Shown piece by piece: positions 1-7,058 of a stretch of DNA of 64,000 bases. The position numbers and the translations under genes are program-made. Below the pieces are notes generated by a model. It was given only the letters and a program-made list of their open reading frames with translations. It ran no database searches and was not told the DNA's origin. Each line of letters starts with the position of its first letter. Positions within the stretch are counted from its first letter, which is position 1. This DNA is from Neomicrococcus lactis (GTDB taxonomy: Bacteria > Actinomycetota > Actinomycetes > Actinomycetales > Micrococcaceae), in assembly GCF_014200305.1 (NCBI RefSeq), contig NZ_JACHBL010000001.1, positions 2,542,001-2,606,000 on the forward strand. The letters run 5' to 3'.

Positions 1-1044
1 CAAAATCCGGAACTTGCCCTCCGCATCCAGCGTGGGGCGCACGTAGTGGAAGCGGTTATTGAGGTCGGCGAGCCCCTCCATTCCGGCCCAGCCCACGGCC
101 GCTCGCTGCGCATCCGTGAGCGGCTCCGTCATGAGCGCGTAGTCGTACACGGGGACCGTGTAGAGGCGGTTCCGCCGAATCAGGTTGGGGAAGATATTAG
201 TAGCCAACGCAACTAGGTTGGCATGCACCGTACCGTTGTCAGTATCCAGTACGACGACGCTGCTCGCCTCCCCATCACGACGTTGCGTCGCGGGGGACTC
301 ACGCAGGTGACGCACTGGGGTGTGTTCGAATATGCGCACACCGAGATCCAGACATACGCGCTTGAGGCCCCACGCGAGTTTGGCGGGGTGCACCATCACG
401 GTGCCGGTCGCGTGGAATGCGCCAACATAAGCGAGGGGAGTGTTGATGCGGGCGCGGGCTTCCGGGCCGTCCAAGAATTCGGGGCCGTGCTCGGATGGTA
501 TGACGTCGGACGGCTGGGCTTCGTCTTGGAGCCACTGAACTTGGTGTTTTTCGGTGGCGATTTCCATCATGCCGGAATGGGTGAGATCGCAGTCGATCTT
601 GTAGCGCTCGATCGTTGCTACGAGCTCTTCGAGATTCTCGTCGCCCAACTCAATGAGGCGTTCGTTTTCCTGAGGAAGGTGCTTCTCACCGTTGGATTCT
701 CCATGGGTGATGGATGCTTCGCAGAATCCGCCATTGCGGCCGGAAGCAGCCCAGCCGCATTCGGCGGCTTCAAGCACAACGACATCACGTTGGGGATCGC
801 GTTCCTTGGCAATGAGTGCCGTCCAGAGCCCGGTGTAGCCGCCGCCCACCACGGCCAGATCCGTGGTGATGTCCTCGAGAAGGGGATGTTGCGCGGCCGG
901 TTTGTCGGGATGATCCAGCCAGTAGACGGAACGCTTGGCGCCCGCCAAGTTTCGCTCCGCATGCGAGTCAGGGATTAAACGTTCAGCGCGGTCAAAGGAG
1001 GTTTCCCTGTTCTTTGACCGCGCTGAATCTGGCTGAAACATCAT
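1..1044 (-). CDS. FAD-dependent amine oxidoreductase (DAO family), 3' end missing
   Basis: The protein runs off the left edge, so its C-terminus is not seen. It has an FAD/NAD-binding Rossmann start (LAVVGGGYTGLWTAL, near residue 70), followed by EAAECGWAASGRNGG and the long region typical of the DAO superfamily. The neighbourhood (gamma-glutamyl-GABA hydrolase, two class III aminotransferases, polyamine importer) suggests a PuuB-like gamma-glutamylputrescine or related amine oxidase; this is inferred from context. The only ATG codons in frame before the conserved region are the pair at 1044 and 1041. They have no clear Shine-Dalgarno sequence, and a perfect inverted repeat follows inside the putative first 25 codons, so the true start is uncertain. 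A TTG at the ERNLAGAKRS segment is the alternative. Confidence 0.85.
   Translation of the reverse strand, partial: MMFQPDSARSKNRETSFDRAERLIPDSHAERNLAGAKRSVYWLDHPDKPAAQHPLLEDITTDLAVVGGGYTGLWTALIAKERDPQRDVVVLEAAECGWAASGRNGGFCEASITHGESNGEKHLPQENERLIELGDENLEELVATIERYKIDCDLTHSGMMEIATEKHQVQWLQDEAQPSDVIPSEHGPEFLDGPEARARINTPLAYVGAFHATGTVMVHPAKLAWGLKRVCLDLGVRIFEHTPVRHLRESPATQRRDGEASSVVVLDTDNGTVHANLVALATNIFPNLIRRNRLYTVPVYDYALMTEPLTDAQRAAVGWAGMEGLADLNNRFHYVRPTLDAEGKFRIL
982..1027. repeat. Perfect 16-bp inverted repeat at the oxidase 5' end
   Basis: The arms TTCAGCGCGGTCAAAG (982-997) and CTTTGACCGCGCTGAA (1012-1027) are exact reverse complements around a 14-nt spacer. On the minus strand they lie just after the only ATG starts of the amine oxidase. 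The repeat could be a strong mRNA hairpin or a regulator operator. It lacks a T-run, so it is not a clear intrinsic terminator. Confidence 0.75.
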
Positions 1045-1287
1045 CACTAAATACTAGCCATTTATGATGTGGTTCACGGGTGCGAGGTTGGCCTAGCGCT
1101 CGTTGGTCTTGTCTGTGATGGGGTGCTACGTGTCGGCGCTGTGGGAAGTGACTATTTGTTATTGAATTGCGATCTTTCGCGTATTGTGTGGGGCGACTGC
1201 GGTCTATAGGTTGAGCGTATCTGTTGTGATGGTTGAAGCGTCCTAGGTTTGATGCCGCTCCTGTTTGAGTCTAGGAGAATGAGCAGT

Positions 1288-1599
1288 ATGTCTAAGATCA
1301 TCGATCCGGAAGTGAAAGCGCGCGCCGTGCGTCTTGTCACGGAGCACTCGCCGGAGTATCCGTCGTTGACGGCCGCGGTCACGGCTGTAGCGAAGCAGCT
1401 CGGTGTGGGGAAGGAGTCGTTGCGTCGTTGGGTGATCCAAGCCCAAGTCGATACCGGCGAACGCGGAGGCGTCACAACGAACGAGCAGTCTGAGATCAAG
1501 CGGCTCAAGGCCGAGAACCGGCGGCTGCGAGAAGACGTGGCAATCCTTCGAGCGGCAACAACTTTCTTCGCGGGGGAACTCGAGACCCGCAACCGTTGA
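1288..1599 (+). CDS. IS3-family transposase OrfA
   Basis: A DNA-binding subunit of about 103 residues. It has the usual HTH_Tnp_1 start (VKARAVRLVTE), a helix-turn-helix around VAKQLGVGKESLRRWV, and a C-terminal leucine-zipper region (SEIKRLKAENRRLREDVAIL). The start at 1288 is preferred because AGGAG at 1273-1277 is 10 nt upstream; the ATG at 1279 would be too close to it. The stop overlaps the orfB start as TGATG, the normal arrangement for coupled or frameshifted IS3 expression. The reading frame is intact. Confidence 0.85.
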   Translation: MSKIIDPEVKARAVRLVTEHSPEYPSLTAAVTAVAKQLGVGKESLRRWVIQAQVDTGERGGVTTNEQSEIKRLKAENRRLREDVAILRAATTFFAGELETRNR

Positions 1600-2568
1600 T
1601 GGCTGCGTTCATTGATCAGATGAACGCAGCTGGGTTCGCGGTCGAGTCGATCTGCCGGGTCTTGCGCGAGCAGGGGATACCAGATCGCCGCGAGAACCTA
1701 CCGCTACTGGAAACAGGGTGCGGTGGCGGCCAGAACGATGACCGACGCGCTCGTGGTCGACAAGGTCCGCGACCTGGCATGGACCACCACTGCGTCCGGG
1801 CAGCGCACGATGACGCCCGAGGGCCTCTACGGTCGGCGGAAAATGACCGCACTGGTGCGCCGTCAGCCCGGTTTCGTGAACGCTTCCGCAGGGGCTGTTG
1901 ATCGGGCGATGACCCTTCTGGGGCTCGCTGGGGTACGCCGGGACAAGGGAATCCGCACCACGATACCGGGCAAAGACGGCACTCGGGCCGGTGACCTGCT
2001 CGACCGGGATTTCACCGCCCCACGGCCAGACCACACCTGGGTCATGGACTTTACCTACGTGAGGACCTGGGCAGGATTCTGCTACGTCGCGTTCATCGTT
2101 GACGTGTTCTCGCAACGCATTATTGCCTGGCATGCCGCTACCAGCATGCACACGAATCTGGTGCTCATCCCATTACGGATGGCTGTATGGCAGCGTGAGC
2201 GAGAAGGCCACCCGATCCAGCCCCGTTCGTTGCGGGCCCACTGCGATGCCGGGTCCCAGTACACGTCGCTGCGCTACACCGAACGCCTTGCGCTCGAGCA
2301 GATCCAGCCCTCGATCGGGGCCGTCGGGGACGCTTACGATAATGCGCTCATGGAAAGCATCAACGGCCTCTACAAGGCCGAGTGCATCCGCACCACGATC
2401 TTCCACTCAGCTCCTTACAAAACCCTCGCCGACGTCGAGTACGCCACCGCCGGCTGGGTCGATTGGTACAACAACCGACGCTTCCACTCCAGCTTGGGAT
2501 ATATTCCCCCTATGGAGTTCGAAACCGCCCACTACGCGACCTTCAACCGAGAGCCGCAACCCGCATGA
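1599..2568 (+). pseudogene. IS3-family transposase OrfB (DDE), +1 frameshift
   Basis: The ATG at 1599 opens MAAFIDQMNAAGFAVESICR in frame with the start. After CRVLREQ the homologous sequence (GYQIAARTYRYW...) continues in the next frame, so a single extra G in the run at 1673-1676 breaks the protein. The remainder (to 2568) is otherwise complete. The first Asp is in WVMDFTYVRTW, the second in HCDAGSQY, and Glu in NALMESINGLYK, followed by WVDWYNNRRFHSSLG. A transposase could be made only if slippage on the G-run restores the frame. A sequencing error in the homopolymer is a simple alternative. Confidence 0.8.
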
Positions 2569-2595
2569 AAGCGGCAAAAAACCTAGTGCGCTTCA

Positions 2596-2906
2596 GTTGG
2601 ATCTACTCATCAACAAGGAGACCAGACAAGGCCCGGGGTCGATTAGCCGCCACAATAGCAGGCGTATTTATTCCAAAGTATGCGGGAGTATTTCTCCGGG
2701 GTGCATCGGGAAGGCTGAGAGCTGTTGGGGGCGTGGTGGACGGAGTGCGTGGCTATTTGTATAGCAACGCAGTTCAAACCGCATTTGAGGGTTCCAGGAA
2801 GGCGAGAAATCCACGGAAGGGAAGTGGTAAATGGTATAAATCGCAGGTTAGAAAGATTCAATCGATAAAACCAAAAATACGGAGCTATCGTGCTTACGCT
2901 TTTTGA
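2596..2906 (+). pseudogene. IS-truncated basic reading frame, possible toxin tail
   Basis: Directly after the IS right end an open frame continues for about 103 codons to the TGA at 2904-2906. It could also initiate inside the IS at the ATG at 2565. It has a hydrophobic/glycine-rich first half (AATIAGVFIPKYAGVFLRG) and a strongly basic tail (SRKARNPRKGSGKWYKSQVRK). I do not recognise a family. Its stop lies 17 nt inside the next gene, a small membrane protein with its own GGAG site. Base composition here is visibly lower in GC than the surrounding chromosome. The layout resembles the C-terminal end of a polymorphic toxin followed by its immunity gene, but the toxin identity is speculation. 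Confidence 0.35.
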
Positions 2907-3330
2907 AATGACAGTATTCGGCAGTCTTCTATTGGTAGTAACTTACTTTGTTACCATCGCTTCCCTTCTTCTTGACATGTCGTCTCGAAAATATGGGCAG
3001 GGGCAGTATTCGTGGCTTGAATTTTCGGTGATGCTCTCAATGGGTTCGATAATTCTTCCTTTAGCCGTTTGGTTGCGTCAAGAAGTGGAATTTGGATATG
3101 CCCTTCCGTACTTCTCGTGTGGATTGCTTGGGCTGCTATTGATGACTGGTTTTCGGCCGCTAACGGCACCCTATTCGTTAATTGAGGAGAAAGGTCAAAA
3201 TAGACATAGTTTGTGGTCCCGAATACGAGGCAACCTGGTTGCTTGCTGGGTTACATCAATTCTTCTCATGTTCGCCTACTCGGCTATTTATCCACAAATT
3301 ACGGGGGTAACACCTGTGCGCCCTTTCTAA
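2890..3330 (+). CDS. Small membrane protein of unknown function
   Basis: A protein of 146 residues starting at GTG 2890, with GGAG 5 nt upstream. It has about four hydrophobic helices: LLLVVTYFVTIASLLL, VMLSMGSIILPLAVWL, FSCGLLGLLLMTGF and LVACWVTSILLMFAYSAI. I recognise no domain. It overlaps the upstream IS-truncated frame by 17 nt, which suggests translational coupling in the ancestral operon. The sequence is AT-richer than the neighbouring core genes, pointing to acquired DNA. A possible role as an immunity protein is inferred only from size, topology and position. Confidence 0.6.
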   Translation: MLTLFEMTVFGSLLLVVTYFVTIASLLLDMSSRKYGQGQYSWLEFSVMLSMGSIILPLAVWLRQEVEFGYALPYFSCGLLGLLLMTGFRPLTAPYSLIEEKGQNRHSLWSRIRGNLVACWVTSILLMFAYSAIYPQITGVTPVRPF

Positions 3331-3347
3331 AAGTAGGGACTAAACCG

Positions 3348-3631
3348 TGAACCGTCCCGGGAATTATGCCGCCTGTTTCCTGGCGGCGTCGTCGGGTAAC
3401 TTGCCAATTTGTTGATCACAATATGTCTGCTCAAATTCCTCTGCGGTTTGGTGACCAAGGCGGAATGGAGGCGTTCGTTGTTGTACCAGTGGACCGCTCG
3501 AAGACGATCTTCACCACGTCGGTTTCGGTCTTCGGCGCCCCAGCTCGAAATGGTGAATCCTTCGCGACGGCCTCGTTCTTGAACAGCCCCATCACCGTCT
3601 CGGCAGCGGCATTTTCATGGGCATCAACCAC
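3348..3631 (-). pseudogene. IS3-family element remnant (OrfB C-terminus)
   Basis: On the minus strand, pieces in different frames rebuild the end of an IS3 transposase. HENAAAETVMGLFKNEA is followed, after a frameshift, by VHWYNNERLHS. After another shift comes GHQTAEEFEQTYCDQQIGKL, to a stop at 3364-3366. The element end TGAACCGTCCCGGG starts at 3348. The rest of the element, including the catalytic core and orfA, is absent. It is a dead fragment. Confidence 0.7.
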
Positions 3632-3651
3632 GCTGCCAATGGAGGATTGCG

Positions 3652-3732
3652 GGCACTCAATACACCTCTACTGAGCTCAAAGATGTCTTGTCACAGGCTG
3701 GTATGAGGGGATCTATCGGGACGGTGGGCGAA
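3652..3732 (+). pseudogene. Transposase fragment duplicating part of the downstream IS
   Basis: About 80 bases (CAATACACCTCTACTGAGCT onward) are nearly identical to 4959-5034 inside the transposase of the element at 3969-5299 and encode TQYTSTELKDVLSQAGMRG. Identity stops after GACGGTGGGCGA. It is a leftover of a second copy of the same IS and has no start or stop of its own. Confidence 0.75.
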
Positions 3733-3832
3733 TCCCTCTTAACCGGCTATTCCGCTCCTGATCCCTTGAAACGACACGCCGCGACGCCGAATGTTCGCAG
3801 CATCGGTGGGTCGCGGATGCAACCTGTGTCGC

Positions 3833-3971
3833 ATGACGGACAAGAAAATCCTGCGGCTCGAGCGGCGTGATGGTGAGTGGGTACTCGCGGGTGAGGACGC
3901 GGTCCGGTTCGGGCTGGTAGACGACTACCTCGCGCATCTACTGGATCGGAACTACTCGCCGGCTACGGTGA
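3833..3971 (+). pseudogene. Tyrosine recombinase/integrase, N-terminal fragment
   Basis: From the ATG at 3833 the frame reads MTDKKILRLERRDGEWVLAG and then FGLVDDYLAHLLDRNYSPATV. The second part matches the core-binding (SAM-like) domain start of XerC/phage-type tyrosine recombinases. It is cut at the left end of the IS at 3969. The continuation (catalytic R-H-R-Y domain) is not found on the other side of the IS, so the original gene was lost by rearrangement and not merely interrupted. It marks a former integrative or recombinase-bearing element. Confidence 0.6.
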
Positions 3972-4018
3972 ACCGTACTGGGTTTGGTAGACACTCATGA
4001 TTGATCGGAGAATGAGTT

Positions 4019-4303
4019 ATGCCCAGTGGAGTGAAGTACGACACAGCGTTTCGGGAGCGTGCGGTCCGGTTGTTGCAGGAACGGCGCATGGAGTTTCAGG
4101 AAGAGTTTTTAGCGGCTTCGGTCCGGCAGGTTGCTGGCGTGATGGGGATGTCGGTTGTCTCGTTGCGTGGCTGGTTACGCGCGAGTGTTCCGGGCCTGCC
4201 AGGCGCGGTGAGTGTGGATTTGGCGAGCGAGAATCGCCGGTTGAAGCGGGAGCTTGTTGAGGCGAAGCGGGCGAACGAGATTCTGCGTTCGGCAGCGTCT
4301 TAA
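4019..4303 (+). CDS. IS3-family transposase OrfA
   Basis: A protein of 94 residues starting at ATG 4019, with GGAG (within ATCGGAGAATG) about 8 nt upstream. It shows the OrfA layout: YDTAFRERAVRLLQE, a helix-turn-helix in VRQVAGVMGMSVVSLRGWL, and a zipper-like C-terminus (SENRRLKRELVEAKRANEIL). Its partner orfB is broken, so the protein is unlikely to have a transposition role now, although it could still bind the element's ends. Confidence 0.8.
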   Translation: MPSGVKYDTAFRERAVRLLQERRMEFQEEFLAASVRQVAGVMGMSVVSLRGWLRASVPGLPGAVSVDLASENRRLKRELVEAKRANEILRSAAS

Positions 4304-4339
4304 TCCGTAAACGGTGCTCGAGGCCCCACGGGGTTGATC

Positions 4340-5266
4340 GTGAAATTCATTGATCAGTTTCGGGATCGTTACGCCGGTCTTGCCGATCTGCACGGTACTG
4401 ACGCGCCATGCTGGTGTGAAGATCGCCCCGAGCACCTACTACGGCGTTCAAGTCCCGACCAATAAGCGCCAGAACTCGACGTGAGACTGAGCTTGTGCCG
4501 GTTGTGAGGCAGCTGCATGAGCGTCATTACGTGGTGTATGGGATTGTGAAAATGTGGCATGCACTCAAGCGTGAAGGCCATGTTGTGGGTCGTGATCACG
4601 TGGCTCGATTGATGCGGTTGGCTGGTGTGCGTGGGGTGGTTCGGGGAAGGAAACCGGTGACCACGGTCTGTGATCGGGACGCTGTAAGGTTTCCTGATCT
4701 AGTCAAACGCGGCTGGAATGTCACCGAGTTGAACACCGTCTGGGTGGCTGATTTCACCTATGTGCGTGTCCCGTCAGGTTTTGTGTATGTCGCGTTCATT
4801 ACCGATGTGACCTCGCGCAGGATTCTGGGCTGGAATGTTGATAGTTCACGGCGCACCCCGTTGGTGACCACGGCATTGAATCATGCCTTGATGGTGCGCC
4901 GCACGGGTGGTCAACGATTTAGCGTCAAACGCCTCATTCACCATTCAGATGCCGACACTCAATACACGTCCGCCGAGCTCAAAGATGTCTTGTCACAGGC
5001 TGGTATGAGGGGTTCAATCGGGACGGTGGGCGACACGCTAGATAACGCGTTGATGGAATCCAAGATCGGTTTGTATAAGAGAAGAACTCATTCACGCGAG
5101 GAAACGGAAAGTATGGGGCTCTGTACAAGAAGTCGAAACAAGCACCGCACAGTGGGTGCACTGGTTCAACACCATGCGCGTGCACTCGAGCATCGGGTAC
5201 CAAACGCCCACCGAATTCGAGAACAACTACAACCAACAAACCACGCCTGAAACCCTCAGTGCGTGA
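4340..5266 (+). pseudogene. IS3-family transposase OrfB, multiply frameshifted
   Basis: Frames must be switched three times to rebuild the protein. IVKFIDQFRDRY (from about 4334-4340) shifts near 4373 into LPICTVLTRHAGVKIAPSTY, then near 4441 into FKSRPISARTRRETELVPVV. The third shift, near 5085, restores VQEVETSTAQWVHWFNTMRV to a TGA at 5264-5266. The DDE residues lie in VWVADFTYVRV, HHSDADTQY and NALMESKIGLYK; in the second motif the usual G before TQY is D. This is an inactive gene. Confidence 0.8.
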
Positions 5267-5321
5267 ACACAAACTGTCTACCACACCCAGTACGGTTCAT
5301 TACGAGGGCGCGTTTTAGGAT

Positions 5322-5501
5322 TTATGACTTGTCGCGAATCTTCTCGTCGCGGCGAATCTGGCCAATTTCTTTATCCGCGGCTTTGGAGCGCTTCATGCAG
5401 CCGGCAATGAACGCCTTGATGACAAGTACTAGCAATACAGCAATGGCGATTGCTGCGATCAAAGTGACTACTTCGATCAAGTGCCACGAGTTCAGACTCA
5501 T
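5322..5501 (-). CDS. Small single-span membrane protein, 59 aa
   Basis: The frame MSLNSWHLIEVVTLIAAIAI continues into a hydrophobic helix (VTLIAAIAIAVLLVLVIKAF) and a charged tail (MKRSKAADKEIGQIRRDEKI). GAGGG lies about 5-6 nt before the ATG at 5499-5501. It sits between the right IS end and the terminator of the aminotransferase operon, so it is probably transcribed alone or by readthrough. Function is unknown. The short N-out/C-in anchor with a basic coiled tail recalls the small PLDc_N/DUF-type membrane peptides of actinobacteria, but no family is assigned. Confidence 0.6.
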   Translation of the reverse strand: MSLNSWHLIEVVTLIAAIAIAVLLVLVIKAFIAGCMKRSKAADKEIGQIRRDEKIRDKS

Positions 5502-5590
5502 GTTTTACCCTCATCCCCCTGAAATCTTGAGATTCAGGGTAACGGCTGCATGAGGCATCCGTCGAGAACCCTTCTCGATACTCCTAAACT

Positions 5591-5632
5591 ATTGAAGGCG
5601 CGGTCCGCGATAATTCGGTCCGCGCCTTCAAT
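5591..5632 (-). terminator. Hairpin terminator of the aminotransferase operon
   Basis: The 13-bp perfect arms ATTGAAGGCGCGG (5591-5603) and CCGCGCCTTCAAT (5620-5632) lie immediately downstream of the stop of the minus-strand aminotransferase. There is no long T-run. Confidence 0.6.
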
Positions 5633-5658
5633 CAGCCTCCAGCTCGCAGTGAGACGAA

Positions 5659-7044
5659 CTAACTCACGTACTTGTCCGTGACTTCGAGAGCTTCGTCGAT
5701 AGCGTCGAGTGCTTGTTCTAAAACCTCGTCCGGAATATTCAGCGCCGGCACCACGTGAATGCGGTTGAAGTTCGCGAACGGGAGAATGCCCTTAGCTTTG
5801 AGGGCGCCAATGAGTTCGTTCATTTCAGGGCTGGAGCCGCCGTAAGCGGCCATGGGTTCCTTGGTCTCACGGTTCTTCACGAGCTCGATCGCCCAGAAGA
5901 CGCCCGCGCCGCGTACATCGCCAATGGATGGATGGCGTTCCATCATTTGAGCCAAGCGCGGACCAATGATGTCTCGACCCAAGCGTTCGGCGTTTTCGAT
6001 CATGCCCTCTTCTGCCATGACGCCGATGGCGGAAACGGCCGCAGCACAAGCGAGCGGGTGACCCGAGTAGGTGAGTCCGCCTGGGTACACGCGATCACCG
6101 AAGGTCTCGAAGATGGCATCCGACATTGCCACGCCGCCTAGCGGAACGTAGCCGGAGTTCACGCCCTTTGCGAAGGTCAAGAGATCAGGCGTGATGTCCC
6201 AGTGGTTAATCGAGAACCACTTTCCGGAACGGCCAAAACCGGCCATGACCTCGTCCGCGATGAACATGATGCCGTGCTTTTTGGTGAGTTCGCGAACGCC
6301 CTCAAGGTACCCGGCCGGCGGCATGTAAATACCGGCCGTTCCCGGGATGGACTCCAAGATCAGTGCCGCGATGTTCTGCGCGCCTTCAAGAACAATCATG
6401 TCCTCAAGGTGGCGCAAGGCGCGTTCCGTCTCTTCGGCCTCCGTGGTGGAACCAAAGTATGAGCGGTAGGTGTACGCGGGCATGAAGTGCACCACGCCGG
6501 AATTGCCGTAGTCGTTAGCCACGCGGCGAGGGTCGCCCGTGACGTTGACGGCCAGCTGCGTGCCGCCATGGTAGCTGCGGTATGCCGACAACACTTTGTA
6601 GCGGCCGGTATGAAGCCGCGCCATGCGAATGGCGTGCTCCACGGCGTCAGCTCCACCGTTCGTGAAGAACACGTGGTTCAGATCGCCCGGCGTGCGCTCG
6701 GCAATTAGGCGAGCCGCTTCAGAACGCGCAATGTTCACATGCTGCGGGGCGATGGTGCAGATCTGTGCGGCCTGCTCCTGGATCGCTGCCACGACCTTGG
6801 GGTGCTGGTGCCCAATGTTGGTGTTGACTAGCTGGCCGGACATATCGATCAGCTTGTTGCCATCACCGTCCCACACGTAGGAACCCTCGGCCTTAAGAAT
6901 CGTCATGGGCTTGAACGGGCCCTGAGCCTGCCACGAGTGGAACACGTGCTCGCGGTCCAGCTCATATGCGCGCTTGCCGGCCTCGATGAGCTCTGCGGAC
7001 ACCTCGGTGTCCGTCAAAGTATCTGGGGTGAGATCCGTAGTCAT
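5659..7044 (-). CDS. Class III (omega) aminotransferase, GABA/beta-alanine type
   Basis: A PLP-dependent transaminase of 461 residues that moves an amino group from an omega-amino acid or amine to pyruvate or 2-oxoglutarate. The PLP-pyridine Asp is in IADEVMAGFGRSG (D264), and the Schiff-base Lys is in LTFAKGVNSGY (K293). The ATG at 7044 is preferred over 7059 because AGGA stands about 8 nt before it; the 7059 ATG overlaps the dehydrogenase stop (TAATG). It is co-transcribed behind the semialdehyde dehydrogenase, which would oxidise its aldehyde product, so beta-alanine or GABA is the likely substrate. The exact amino donor cannot be told from sequence. Confidence 0.88.
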   Translation of the reverse strand: MTTDLTPDTLTDTEVSAELIEAGKRAYELDREHVFHSWQAQGPFKPMTILKAEGSYVWDGDGNKLIDMSGQLVNTNIGHQHPKVVAAIQEQAAQICTIAPQHVNIARSEAARLIAERTPGDLNHVFFTNGGADAVEHAIRMARLHTGRYKVLSAYRSYHGGTQLAVNVTGDPRRVANDYGNSGVVHFMPAYTYRSYFGSTTEAEETERALRHLEDMIVLEGAQNIAALILESIPGTAGIYMPPAGYLEGVRELTKKHGIMFIADEVMAGFGRSGKWFSINHWDITPDLLTFAKGVNSGYVPLGGVAMSDAIFETFGDRVYPGGLTYSGHPLACAAAVSAIGVMAEEGMIENAERLGRDIIGPRLAQMMERHPSIGDVRGAGVFWAIELVKNRETKEPMAAYGGSSPEMNELIGALKAKGILPFANFNRIHVVPALNIPDEVLEQALDAIDEALEVTDKYVS

Positions 7045-7058
7045 CTGTTCAGTCCTCA

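Larger units (their letters stand above)
1234..2595 (+). mobile_element. IS3-family insertion sequence, orfB frameshifted
   Basis: Two overlapping reading frames (orfA with a helix-turn-helix and leucine zipper, orfB with a DDE integrase core) define the IS3 family. Terminal inverted repeats are visible: TGAAGCGTCCTAGGTTTGAT reading right from 1234, against TGAAGCGCACTAGGTTTTTT on the opposite strand ending at 2595, with TGCCGCT continuing the match in both. I see no convincing target-site duplication at these ends, which fits an old insertion or a later rearrangement. The element separates the amine oxidase from the rest of the catabolic locus and truncates a reading frame on its right. Confidence 0.85.
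3969..5299 (+). mobile_element. Second IS3-family element, defective
   Basis: The ends are long inverted repeats: TGAACCGTACTGGGTTTGG at 3969 and the complement of TGAACCGTACTGGGTGTGG ending at 5299. They match over about 24 bases with one difference and continue into GTAGACA. OrfA is intact but orfB carries several frameshifts, so the element cannot move by itself. No target duplication is evident (flanks CGG and TTA). The left flank is an integrase fragment; the right flank is unrelated sequence. Confidence 0.85.

Noticed and set aside
223-978. Open frame of 251 codons on the plus strand
   Set aside because: It is antisense to the FAD amine oxidase, whose minus-strand frame shows clear conserved motifs and runs off the left edge.
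1070-1078. GGTTCACGG, complementary to the IS-end piece CCGTGAACC near 3345
   Set aside because: Nine bases are too short to claim an IS remnant, and the bases around do not continue the match.
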